From positions 682,001 through 746,000 of the forward strand of contig JAALGZ010000008.1 in NCBI GenBank assembly GCA_015227615.1: 64,000 nucleotides of DNA, written 5' to 3'. How positions within the stretch are numbered: position 1 is the first letter of the stretch; every line of letters begins with the position of its first letter. This DNA is from Labyrinthula sp. Ha. Taxonomy: Eukaryota; Sar; Bigyra; Labyrinthulida; Labyrinthulaceae. Positions 30,205-40,328 of the stretch are shown here, piece by piece. The notes beneath the pieces were generated by a model that saw only the letters and a program-made list of their open reading frames with translations, had not been told where the DNA came from and searched no databases. Both the position numbers and the translations under genes were made by a program.

Positions 30205-32282
30205 CATGTTTCGAGTATGGAACCTCTTCATGCACCACTATCTTTGCCTAACAAAAACTTTAAATTTCATTTTTCCTTGGGGTTATCTGTCTTGCCGAAA
30301 AAGTGGAATGCTCTCTGAATAATATGCTATAATGTAGGACTAGTATTTATAACTCATTAGTCCTTACCCCAGAATTTCTTTTACATCATGCAGGTATTGC
30401 ATTACCATAGAAGAATCTAGCAAGATCTTCTGGAGTTTTATTTATGCCACTTAGCTAGAATTCTTAAGGTATTACTATGCCATGTGAGTCTCGCGCTGCT
30501 GCAAGATCAATACTTTAAGCATGTTCTTAACTTCAGACATTCTTAAAGTGCTCAATCAGGGTGTTAAGTGAAATCTTTTAATGTCTGTTGATTTTATTCT
30601 TCTTCCTTATAATCAAATGCTATTGACTATCTGAAGGTTATATATCCTGCGTATGAAATAGTGTAGTTATACGGGCCTTTGTCCCAACATACCAAAAGAA
30701 TAACCTAAGAAAAGAAGTGACTTAAAATCTTTAAAACATTAATCGAATATAAGTAACCAACTAAAAAACTGAGTTCATCTTTGGGAAATATTGCCCATAT
30801 GTAGAAAAAATAATTTCGTAGTTGCATCGAATAGTTTAAGAAAGGTAAGCATTAAAATAAATTGTAAATGCTGAAATCTACCCATAGATTAGACTTTATT
30901 CTGTCTAAGCCAAATGAAAGGGTTGCCAGATACCGATAAACTGTCTATCGCTCAACCGTCACAAAAATCAAAATTAAAATTTCATGGTATTTTTTTGAGC
31001 ACAGAGTTTCTCCAATTAGCTAACAAGGGAAAATATCTTTTAACTATGCTGAAAACTTAAAGTACCATTGTTTAAGTTAAATTGCAAGGTGATGATTGAA
31101 TGCTCACGGTATGTTGCTTTATCAGTACATAAGTTTCGAAAAATCTTATTAACTTTTTCAAACTTATTTGTATACCAAGAAAAATATCTTACACACACTT
31201 TCAATAATAGCAGCACTTGAAGCAAGAATTTATCTATTTAAAAAATCGCCAAGCTAACCTTAGTTTTGTCGTCTCATTCTCGTATGCTTAATAGGGATAT
31301 CTGCTCAATAGAAATAATATCAATGATATCATGACCTATTTGGCAAATAAAACATACCCAATGTTGTTCGATAAAACTTTGTAACTTAATTCTTGACATT
31401 CGTTTCCTCCGTTTTAGCTCATTCGGACCATTTTCTATACCTTATGAGCCTAAATTACGGAGTTTGCCGCTGCGAAACATAACTCGATGTTGCACGAAAT
31501 GCAATGTACACTTGCTCCACGGTGGCAAAGAGGTGTTATGATACTAACTTTCGTACAAACCTAGCAGAAAATTCCTGGAATATTGAAAAAGCATTTAGGC
31601 AATTTAATCATTTAAACGGGTTCTTTTGTCTGAGTTTGAGAATCTAAATAAAAGCTAAGTCATTATACCTTCTTTCATGTAGAGTCATTACTGTACTCCA
31701 TTTGGTCTACATTCTCGTCTAAAATGTGAACTAACATAAGAATTCTATGTCAGCTCATTTTCTCAATCATATTTCGCTCACAGGTATAGGAATATACTAT
31801 AAAGATGTCGTAGGCTCAAGCTCATTCATTTGAAAGGAGAGACTGTATCTGATAGAAGCATAGCTCTCCAATCCTTTACTATGATCAGACATTATTATTT
31901 TCTCTACGACATTTGTAGCGATTTATGGACTCTGTATCTGAGCGGACTTAATATGAGGTTGTGACTATACGAACGCTTTAGGATAAGGGTTTCCTATTTA
32001 TTGCATTTAATATGAAGAACAAAGAAATTTTACATAAGGAAACATTTGTTTCTGCGTACTCGAGTTTCATAAGTTCGTGCTTGCTCTTAACTGCTGAGAA
32101 GCCGAATAACTTGGCACTTTCCTGTCTTTTTCTTAATCAGCTTTCTCTACAACCACTAAGCACAGAGAAAACAAAATGCATAAACCTTGGGAATGCATTC
32201 TTCAACTTTTCTCCCATAGTTACCTTACATACAGATTATTATTGCCGTGGCTGTTTAGCTTTCTAGTATGTAATTGCGTTAG

Positions 32283-32318
32283 ACTAAGAAAGGAAGAAAA
32301 ACTAAGAAAGGAAGAAAA
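32283..32318. repeat. Perfect 18-bp tandem duplication
   Basis: ACTAAGAAAGGAAGAAAA occurs twice back to back, followed by the start of a third copy (ACTAAA). Likely replication slippage. Confidence 0.9.
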
Positions 32319-33193
32319 ACTAAATTGTTGCTTTGAGGTAGCTTAATCTATTATTAGACAAAGTATTCTCAAATCCTTCTTTCTTACCTGTTTTGACGCA
32401 AGCTTGTAAATTGAGCAAGTATCCTTTTCTCGTAAAATTTATGCAAAAGTTGTCTACTAAACGGCCAATTGCGAGAAAACTAATTGAAGTCTATTTTGGA
32501 CATAGTAAGAAAACTTAAAAATAAAAAAAGATAGAAATTTAATCAAATTGGAATACCACATGACGATTTCGCATATCACTTCGATCACGATAGTATTCTA
32601 AATACCTCAACCACCATGCCAAACTACTAATTGAGCTGTAATCAAAATTTTTCTTAGTAGTTCCCCTTTCTCTCCTTTTAAAACAGCACATTCTAATTTC
32701 TCTTACTACACAAATTAGACCACTAATCTCATGTTCTAATCTGTCGCCACAAAAAAAGTACATCTTTCTCTACTGGTTTTTGTAACCTTTCACAATTTCC
32801 TTTGGAGTTTTACCCAAAACTCAATTTCATTTCAAACTTTGAAATCTGTCCTAATTAATGAGTGCAAGTAGCTTCATGCAAAAGTGCAATGTTTACACTT
32901 TGAAAGGTACTTGATCTCACGATGTAAGATGTTAATTGTAAATTTTACTCACAGCTGGTTAATTCCCTGTTGGTTGCGGCACTGTAAACCAAACATCTTC
33001 TTCACCATTTTGTGATTCTCTTCATTAAATCTTACCTCGTGGAAAGAAAAAAAACTAGATTTAAACTTTCAAAAAAGTAAAGATTTTCCTAAAAATATTT
33101 TTTGGTTCTGTTTGCTTTTATCTTTTAGCCACTGGTTTTATTATCTTAACGGTTTCAAGTAAATCGTTGAGCAAGCAATAGATACTGTAGCCA

Positions 33194-36100
33194 ATGATTT
33201 TGTTTGAATGTTATCGAACATCCAATGAAAATCGATTAAATTGTCAAGAAATGAATGAAGATTTGAAAAAGAAAAAATTATCTATTTTGGATGACACGGA
33301 TATAAAGCATGAATTTATAATCGAGAGAAAAACAGTAACAAAGAACAACAACTATGTAAGAGCTCCAGACTTAGTGAAAAAAAATCTAGTTCAGATAGCA
33401 ACGAAGAGGGTAAACGAGGTAGAAAGTGAAATTAGCTTTGACAACATTTTTCATTCTAAGAGAAAAAGACGTAGAATCGAAAGGTTCGGGCATAATGAAA
33501 TGAAAAATAAAAATTATAAAAATGAAGAAGAAATTGAGATAAAAATGGAAACCAATAAAGTTAAATCTAACAGTAAATCTGCAACAAACTCAACATTGGA
33601 ACAAGAAACTCAAGAGATCTTGGTCACTACTAGGAGAAAATCTTCTCGGATAAAGAATAATTCTGAAAACAATCAGAGCACATCAAAACCAAAATGTTCA
33701 ATATGGGACAGCAAGATTAAAACCAGATTGAGAAAGTCTGTTTTTTCTAAGTTGAAAGAAGGATACTTAACTTCTCTAGAAAAGAAAACAAAGAGAGGTA
33801 GGTTTAGATCAATACAAGTTGAACTCTCCAAATGTGGGTATCAATGTATCAAACTTTCTAAGCGACCTCCTCTAAAGGTGAGAAAACTACTTCGAAACGG
33901 GAATTACCTAGATTTTAACTGGTGTTGGGAAGAAATATTTACACTCGAAGGGCCTGATTTTCGACCCATTTTTTTAAATGGTCACGAAAAGGGAAACCTT
34001 AAGTTAATTGATCCTGTATTTCTTCCGTACTATGATTTTTGGGTAGCAAAACATCTTCCTAAGAAGTTTACCCATTCTGAGTTTGAAGATTTCTTTGTTA
34101 GATACTTTTTGCAAGGTGAATCTGCCCAGTCCCTTTTGGAGAGAAAGATAATAAGTTTTCGTAAGTATTTCTCAAAAGTTAGGCAGAAACTATCTGTTTT
34201 TGATGAGGCCACTGAGGGGAATATAGAATACGAATATAATGGTATAATGAACATCGAGAAAATTTGTGAAACAATAATCGAGTATTCAGATTTTAGTTGG
34301 AAAACCTCTTTTGTGATAACTGGCTACATAGCTAGACGGTTGCCCAAAATTGTAACAGCTTGTCTTGAAAGTTTAGATCCTTCTATTGTGATCTCAAGAA
34401 ACCTGAACACAGTAAGAGCTAGAGTTTACAGAAAATTGAAAGGGGCTGTGGCTAATGCGCCAGGGAATGTGAAGTTTAGAACGAACTATCAATCTGCAGG
34501 TCTATTTTGTTATAAGTTAATGGCAACTAAGGAAACGTTGTCTGAGCTTTCTGGCGTAGAGAATGGGAAAGAACGTGATAAGATAATAAACGAATACCTC
34601 TCGAAATTAGTTAGTTCATTGGAGGAAAGTAATATGGATATGCTCCAATCTCTGACACGTTGGAAACGTTGTAGACATCGAGAGGAAAAGGAAAAGGTTT
34701 CAATCAGTGTGGAAGAGGCATTTGAATCAGGTCTGCTTGATACCACCTTAACAGATGGCTTAATTTCAAATCTAAACTTTGAATTTATTCAAAACCGGAA
34801 AGCCATCTTGCGCAAACGGAAAAAATCTCGTTCTAAACTAGGATACAATGCTAAACCAGATGGTTTTCCTGTTTTGGAAACGGCAGAATGGACATTGGAT
34901 TCTGTATTGAGTAGTTTTGGTAATTATATTTCATACCCTTTTGAGAAAGTTGAGATTGACACCAAGAGAGGCAGTCACATTCTGAACACAAAGACTGATG
35001 AACACCTGACTTCTGTCCTAAGAGCAATAGAAGAGGGAGTGTTTGACAGGGCTGTTTTCACTGGTATCTTCTTACGTTATTATGAAAACGCACCTCCGAA
35101 TGCTCCCATTCTGAAAGCACTACAATTTCGAGAGCGATATATTTTTCAGTCAAGATTTTTGGCGCTAGAAAACTTTTCCAAAAAGAATGTTCCGGCGAGC
35201 CTTCGACGCTTCAAACATGGTTATGCTACCAAAATTGTCCAAGTATTTGGAGGGAAAGCTTTGGTCTCTGCAGGAGTCCTGAAAACTCTCGTTGATGGTG
35301 CAGTGGTTGACATTAGAAAACTCATTCTGAGAGGTGCCTTGGACAGAATTCTTCTATATCTGGGTTCAAGAGTATTTCTACTTTTTGAGCCTCAAGCCTT
35401 TTCCCTGGTTAAAGAGGCTAATAAACGACTTCGTTTTCTACGCAACAAAGCTGAAGAAATGTTTTCCGCTTCTCCAACCCAAACTGAAAGCACCATTATT
35501 GAAAATTTTACCAATAAAGAAGTCTTTGTTCTCGGTAATAGAGATATTAACCCTTGGTTAAATTTTCTTGGCTTAGAGACTGCCTCCTACAATGACCTGG
35601 CCAAGTATTACGTAAAGAATGGGTCATTGTTTGAGCAAATTTCTCACAAGGAGGTCTGTTCTCAATCAGCAACCAGGTGGGAGCAGAATGAACAAGCAGT
35701 CCTTGATAATGACACTAGGTATAAATCATGGCTGCTGTCAAACTTGACTGTAGGGGAAAGTCTTATTAATCGACACCTTAGATTTCAGTGGTTCTTGGCG
35801 AGATCTTCAACGGCTGCTAAAGAAGCTTCGGTTGGAAGATTAACTCGAGAGTATTCGTTTTTTTATATTCGGCGTATAAACGAGTATCTGGATACCTCTG
35901 ATGATACAGGTGGTGCGTATTGGCTTTATGAATGGTTCCAAAGACTTGTAGCTGATATCATAGCCAACACGCGAAGAATCAATTCGCAACCTACATACCT
36001 TAAATATCCAATTCTTCCTTACAATAAAGTTATCTTAAAAGATTCATTAATACGATTAAATCTTCCTAGAGCCAAAGAAAAATCACGCTTGAACATTTCC

Positions 36101-37063
36101 GATTTGAAGGAAGCTGTTAGAATTGCTTATATGCTGCGACTAAGCAAGAAAAACAAACTAAATGCAGTGGTCTTCACTGGGGCTGGCATTGGAACTGGAA
36201 AAGGCTCGGCCCTACCTACTGTCCGCGGAGAAGACCCTAGCACAGAGTTTAGGCAAGGGAAATTTGTATTTGATACCTCGGTTCTTGAGAAGGCGCGACC
36301 AACCCTGACGCATATGGTTATCAAGGCTCTGGTGGATACCAAATATGTATCTCTGGTCTGTACCCAGAATATTGAGAATCTGCACAGTCTCAGCGGTTTA
36401 AAGAAGGAAGAACTTTGGGAAGTGCATGGTAATATATTTGACTTTATCTGTACGAACTGTAAGAAAGTTTTTGACATAAATGAGGATCCTGTTCCGGTAG
36501 ATATGCTGTGTCCGATTTGTTCAAAGGAGAAGAAGACACAGATTCTGAGTAAGTTAAACAGAGTGCAAGCGGAGGCTGATACAGATGAGGCGAAGTCTGA
36601 AGCACTTGTTAGAGAACTCATGGCAAAAAGGGCTAAATATACTCGGCACAGTGGAACTTTGCGCCGAAAGGTTATTAGATATTATGGTGAAAATGTTGAT
36701 CCTCCTGGTTATGCTCACGAAAACCTAGTTAAAATGAGATGTTGTTTGGTATTAGGTTCGTCTCTAAAAGTCGGCAAGATATCACACTTTGTTGCACCTG
36801 CTGGAGCAGTTGATCGTCCACTCTTAGGAATTGTTAATTTGGGACCAACAAAGGAGAGACCTGACAACTATGCAAAGAAACATGGAGTTCGCATGAATGC
36901 AAAATCAGACTCGGTTATGCATGCTGTATCGATTTTGTTAGGGATTGAAAAACATGTACAAGAACCACCCGTTAATCGAAGGAGAATTGTCCCGGAAAGG
37001 GGAGAAACTGAGCTTGATTTGAAGCGTATATTTTTTGGAGAACGAACACCAGCAAAGAGGTAA
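33194..37063 (+). CDS. 1289-aa protein with divergent C-terminal sirtuin domain
   Basis: One uninterrupted frame. Residues ~1-230 are Lys/Arg-rich, with nuclear-localisation-like KRKRRR. Residues ~230-980 are alpha-helical-looking and unrecognised. Residues ~985-1260 are a Sir2 domain: VVFTGAGIG (~992), CTQNIENLH, the catalytic-type HG at H1078, a zinc site C1086/C1089/C1106/C1109, GTLRRKV...YGEN and LVLGSSLKVG, closest in layout to SIRT6/7. Key positions are altered (GIGTGKGS for GIS..SGIPDFRG, PTVRG for PDFRG, QNIEN for QNIDG), so NAD-dependent deacetylase activity is uncertain. The reading ends at TAA 37061-37063, but a canonical GTAAGT there opens a possible 31-nt intron (37060-37090) giving RFKFIM and a stop at 37109. 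A role in chromatin is inferred only. Confidence 0.8.
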   Translation: MILFECYRTSNENRLNCQEMNEDLKKKKLSILDDTDIKHEFIIERKTVTKNNNYVRAPDLVKKNLVQIATKRVNEVESEISFDNIFHSKRKRRRIERFGHNEMKNKNYKNEEEIEIKMETNKVKSNSKSATNSTLEQETQEILVTTRRKSSRIKNNSENNQSTSKPKCSIWDSKIKTRLRKSVFSKLKEGYLTSLEKKTKRGRFRSIQVELSKCGYQCIKLSKRPPLKVRKLLRNGNYLDFNWCWEEIFTLEGPDFRPIFLNGHEKGNLKLIDPVFLPYYDFWVAKHLPKKFTHSEFEDFFVRYFLQGESAQSLLERKIISFRKYFSKVRQKLSVFDEATEGNIEYEYNGIMNIEKICETIIEYSDFSWKTSFVITGYIARRLPKIVTACLESLDPSIVISRNLNTVRARVYRKLKGAVANAPGNVKFRTNYQSAGLFCYKLMATKETLSELSGVENGKERDKIINEYLSKLVSSLEESNMDMLQSLTRWKRCRHREEKEKVSISVEEAFESGLLDTTLTDGLISNLNFEFIQNRKAILRKRKKSRSKLGYNAKPDGFPVLETAEWTLDSVLSSFGNYISYPFEKVEIDTKRGSHILNTKTDEHLTSVLRAIEEGVFDRAVFTGIFLRYYENAPPNAPILKALQFRERYIFQSRFLALENFSKKNVPASLRRFKHGYATKIVQVFGGKALVSAGVLKTLVDGAVVDIRKLILRGALDRILLYLGSRVFLLFEPQAFSLVKEANKRLRFLRNKAEEMFSASPTQTESTIIENFTNKEVFVLGNRDINPWLNFLGLETASYNDLAKYYVKNGSLFEQISHKEVCSQSATRWEQNEQAVLDNDTRYKSWLLSNLTVGESLINRHLRFQWFLARSSTAAKEASVGRLTREYSFFYIRRINEYLDTSDDTGGAYWLYEWFQRLVADIIANTRRINSQPTYLKYPILPYNKVILKDSLIRLNLPRAKEKSRLNISDLKEAVRIAYMLRLSKKNKLNAVVFTGAGIGTGKGSALPTVRGEDPSTEFRQGKFVFDTSVLEKARPTLTHMVIKALVDTKYVSLVCTQNIENLHSLSGLKKEELWEVHGNIFDFICTNCKKVFDINEDPVPVDMLCPICSKEKKTQILSKLNRVQAEADTDEAKSEALVRELMAKRAKYTRHSGTLRRKVIRYYGENVDPPGYAHENLVKMRCCLVLGSSLKVGKISHFVAPAGAVDRPLLGIVNLGPTKERPDNYAKKHGVRMNAKSDSVMHAVSILLGIEKHVQEPPVNRRRIVPERGETELDLKRIFFGERTPAKR

Positions 37064-38329
37064 GTTTTCTTGTTGACAGAAGCGTTCCAGGTTTAAGTTC
37101 ATAATGTGAAAATTTAAGTGTGTTATCACCCTGACGTTGCAGATTTGGGGCGAGCTTGTACTAATTGAAATTTTGTTTGTCTTTGGTAAGCTAGTAAAAA
37201 TAACTTTCCAAAACTTGTTTGGAAAGGTAGTAGTATTTGCAGATACAGCTTCATATATAACATTGTCGTAGAAGCTGGATCCCTATAACCACAAAGTAAA
37301 TATAGAGTTCGTAAGCGTGCTGGTGCTGCCAAAGAGAAAAGCAATTGTAAATAAGTTACATTAGTAGCTGCTAAGATTTCTTGCCTAATCTATTGCAAGC
37401 ATAGTAGTCCAGGTAATGATGCTTAGAAGCCTTAAATGTAGAGGTGCAGGGTAAAGAACTTAGACTTCATTTAATTTTACGAAAAGAAGCTTTGAGAAAA
37501 CCCTGTACACCTGTGAAAAGATTTTGTGGCTGAGTGTACTAACTTTCGTTTCAAACCTCTCATCCTTATTTGAGAGGCAGCAATAAATCGGCAAGACGTT
37601 CCAGTTGGTGAACCGTGTGTAAGAAACCATGGGGGCAACAACTTCGGGAGAGATTCGGAGCATGCAGGCAAACGTCTTTGAGTTCTTGGGTAAATAATTA
37701 GTTCAGTGGCTAGTGCAAGGAAGTAAGGGACCTGTGGAAAACTGTATTAGCTTTCCTGAGAAGCTCCAGACTAATGCTTTCAAAAACCAAGAATTTATTT
37801 GCTTTCTGGAGAAATTCATACCCGGCGTGCTCTTGTAAGGTGAAAATACTTTAATTTTTTCAATAATTGTTCCTTGGTTAGGAACCAAGACCTCAAGGAG
37901 TGCTTGAGAAAAGGGAACCAAGCCGCCAGATCAATTTTGCCTTTAGAGAGAGTCTGAACGTTAAACAAATTTTGCTGAAATCATTTGTTCTTACTGAAAA
38001 TCAAGAAACTACTGACTGGTTAAGGAATGTAAATTAATGGGAAGAAGTGTGATGACGTTGTTCAGAAATAGTGTTTTCGATTACAGGATGTCACATGAAT
38101 TCCGGCAAGCCATAATTTTTCTCAGGACTTTGTGTAAGAATTCGTCTCGCTGAAAGTCAGGCAAGTTTCAACTGAGATTCGCATGAAATCTGCCATGAAA
38201 AGAACATTAAAGCCAATGAAAAATCATAATTGCTTCATGGATATTTTCTAGAAAGGGACACCGCTAGGCAGTGGAATTTACAAAGATTATTAAAAAATTT
38301 TTGTTAGTTGTTTAAAATCTGTTTTAGGA

Positions 38330-38716
38330 AAGGAAAATTGGGATTATGATTATTATCAAATGACTCTGATTAGCAATAATAAATTGAGCAATGTGGTCTT
38401 GGAACAGTCGGCACAAGAAAAGGTATTTTTTATGGACCGTAGGATAATCCATGTAGAAAGACCATATGGCCCGGGAATAATCCGTTTAGATGATGTAGTT
38501 GGGTCATATGCCCCATGCTTAGGAGAATTCTATATGGTGGCAACATGAAATACAGGTTTTTGGCCTCTTAATCCAGGGCCACGTGGTCCAATTTATTATT
38601 TAGAATTAAGTGATCATCATTAAGCAATCAAAATTGCTAGAAAATTATCAGAATCAATAAATAAAAGAACTATGGGCAGAAGATTTATTGATAAACTCTC
38701 AATAAGCACAATCCTA
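38330..38716. repeat. Foldback (MITE-like) repeat, left end decayed
   Basis: The left arm is incomplete (GGATTATGATTATTATCAAA, then ACTCTGATTAGCAATAATAA). The right arm is better (GAAAATTATCAGAATCAATA, then GGGCAGAAGATTTATTGATA, ending AATCCTAAACC). Middle landmarks are GGACCGTAGGATAATCC and GGGCCACGTGGTCCAATTTA. Confidence 0.6.
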
Positions 38717-39855
38717 AACCTGGGCACGGCATTTGAAGACGGTGAAACGAGAAGTTTTACCTCAACGAAGGAGAAGCAAAAACAGCAGTAGTTTTGTTTA
38801 GGATGCCCCACCAATTTTCTCGAGCAATATTTTCTTACGGAGCTCTTACCAAGTTGTTCATAGTTTTGATGTCAAATTGTGCGATGTCTCTTGAAATGTT
38901 TGATACTGCAAAGAAAGTTCACGGGAAAAGTACGAAAACTAACACAGGGAAAACTTGAAGCTTTTTAAATTCATCATTCTCTAAGAAAAATGGATGCCTT
39001 TACATAGCTGGCTCCATTTACGTGTTCTTAACTTTTTCTAAGCAATTAATGAAATCGAGATGGAAAGGAGTTTTGTTCAGTGAACACTGAAGTCAAATTA
39101 CGTGAAAAGCTGTGTGAAACAGAGATTGAACAGAGATTAGGTCTAAACTCAATTTTTTATGAATTTACTTGTACATGGAAAGAAAAACAGGAACAAAAAC
39201 ATTCTACAAATAAAGTTTATTAACCATGCAAGAAAGGGTAACTCAACAGGAGAAATGTAACAAAATGATGGATGATTAAAAGCTGAGAACTAGAAAAGAA
39301 GGTTAAATTTTCTTGAAGTAGAGTGTTCAACTTCAATTTTTCCCATATACTAAGCGTGCTGTATTTAATTTTTTGTTGAAGAGGCAAAGAAAGGGCTCAC
39401 CCTTTCAAGACATCTTTGCTGTTAAGAGCTGGGCTATTTCAGAAACTGCAACTAGATTTAAACCTGTTCGAGAACCTGCAAAACAGAAAGTGCTGTTCCA
39501 ACTGCTGATTGAATGAAATACAAAGAGAAAAATCCTTCTTGGACTTTGATTTTCGCAGAAACCTTTCTTGTTGCGAGAAAATTCTAGACTTAAAGTAAAA
39601 CATGAACAATTTTCGGGATAATGACGGATCCATTTTTTGAGTTAACAAGTTGACGAATGCCTAAAAAATACCCTGTTTCAAATTTTACTTCATTAAAACT
39701 GACTTGGGAGGAAAGTTAAAGAAGGCTCAAGATTCACTTTTCATGATGTTTGTGAAGTAGTGGTATTAAACGATGCTCTACGCAGGGTATAGCTGAAACA
39801 GCCAAATCTTTTGAAGATTCAAAAAAAAAGGAACAAAATTTCATTATACTACCTA

Positions 39856-40328
39856 AGGGTGGGACTTGATTGCTTGGTAATTTTTCAAGAAGAAATTTGA
39901 CAATATGTTCTTATTGCCTGATTCTAATAACTCTCAAATCGTTTTGATTAATTATTGACACTCATTTGATTATCAATTTAAGGCTGGATCACAAGGCCCT
40001 GGACCATACAGCAAAAAAACCTTTTTGAATTTTAGCAAGACACTAAAGCTTCAAACTATTAGCCATGTGGCCCACCACATAATGTTAACGAATCATTTCC
40101 ATGTCTTGTGGCAAGTTTTTAAATGTTTCTATACAGTGCAGAAAAAAAGAAAGAAAGTTTTGGTAATTCTAAAAAAAGGTCGCATAGGCCATACATATTT
40201 TGATAATCAATTGATAATGAAAAAAATCAGAAACAATTGATAATAATTAAAATCCCTATTCTTTTATTTATGATGAGAATGAAAATAAATATCTATAATT
40301 AATGATAATTTTCATCAAACCCCACCCA
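39856..40328. repeat. Foldback (MITE-like) repeat with TA flanks
   Basis: 473 bp. It begins AGGGTGGGACTTGAT and ends ATCAAACCCCACCCA, with TA on both sides (39854-39855 and 40329-40330). The wider flanks also share ATACTACCTA, so a longer target duplication cannot be excluded. The arms contain TTCTTATTGCCTGATTCTAA on the left and the inverse-type TAAAATCCCTATTCTTTTAT on the right. Confidence 0.78.

Larger units (their letters stand above)
29577..33193. other. Intergenic with one foldback repeat
   Basis: 3.6 kb without a supported gene. It contains a decayed foldback repeat (about 29843-30204) and a perfect 18-bp tandem duplication (32283-32318). The last ~100 bp before 33194 is A/T-rich, presumably promoter. 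Short frames such as 32012-32266 have no recognisable content. Confidence 0.45.

Noticed and set aside
13601-40328. Foldback repeats as non-autonomous derivatives of the MULE
   Set aside because: Their ends share no sequence with the MULE inverted repeats, and their flanks suggest a TA target rather than an 11-bp duplication.
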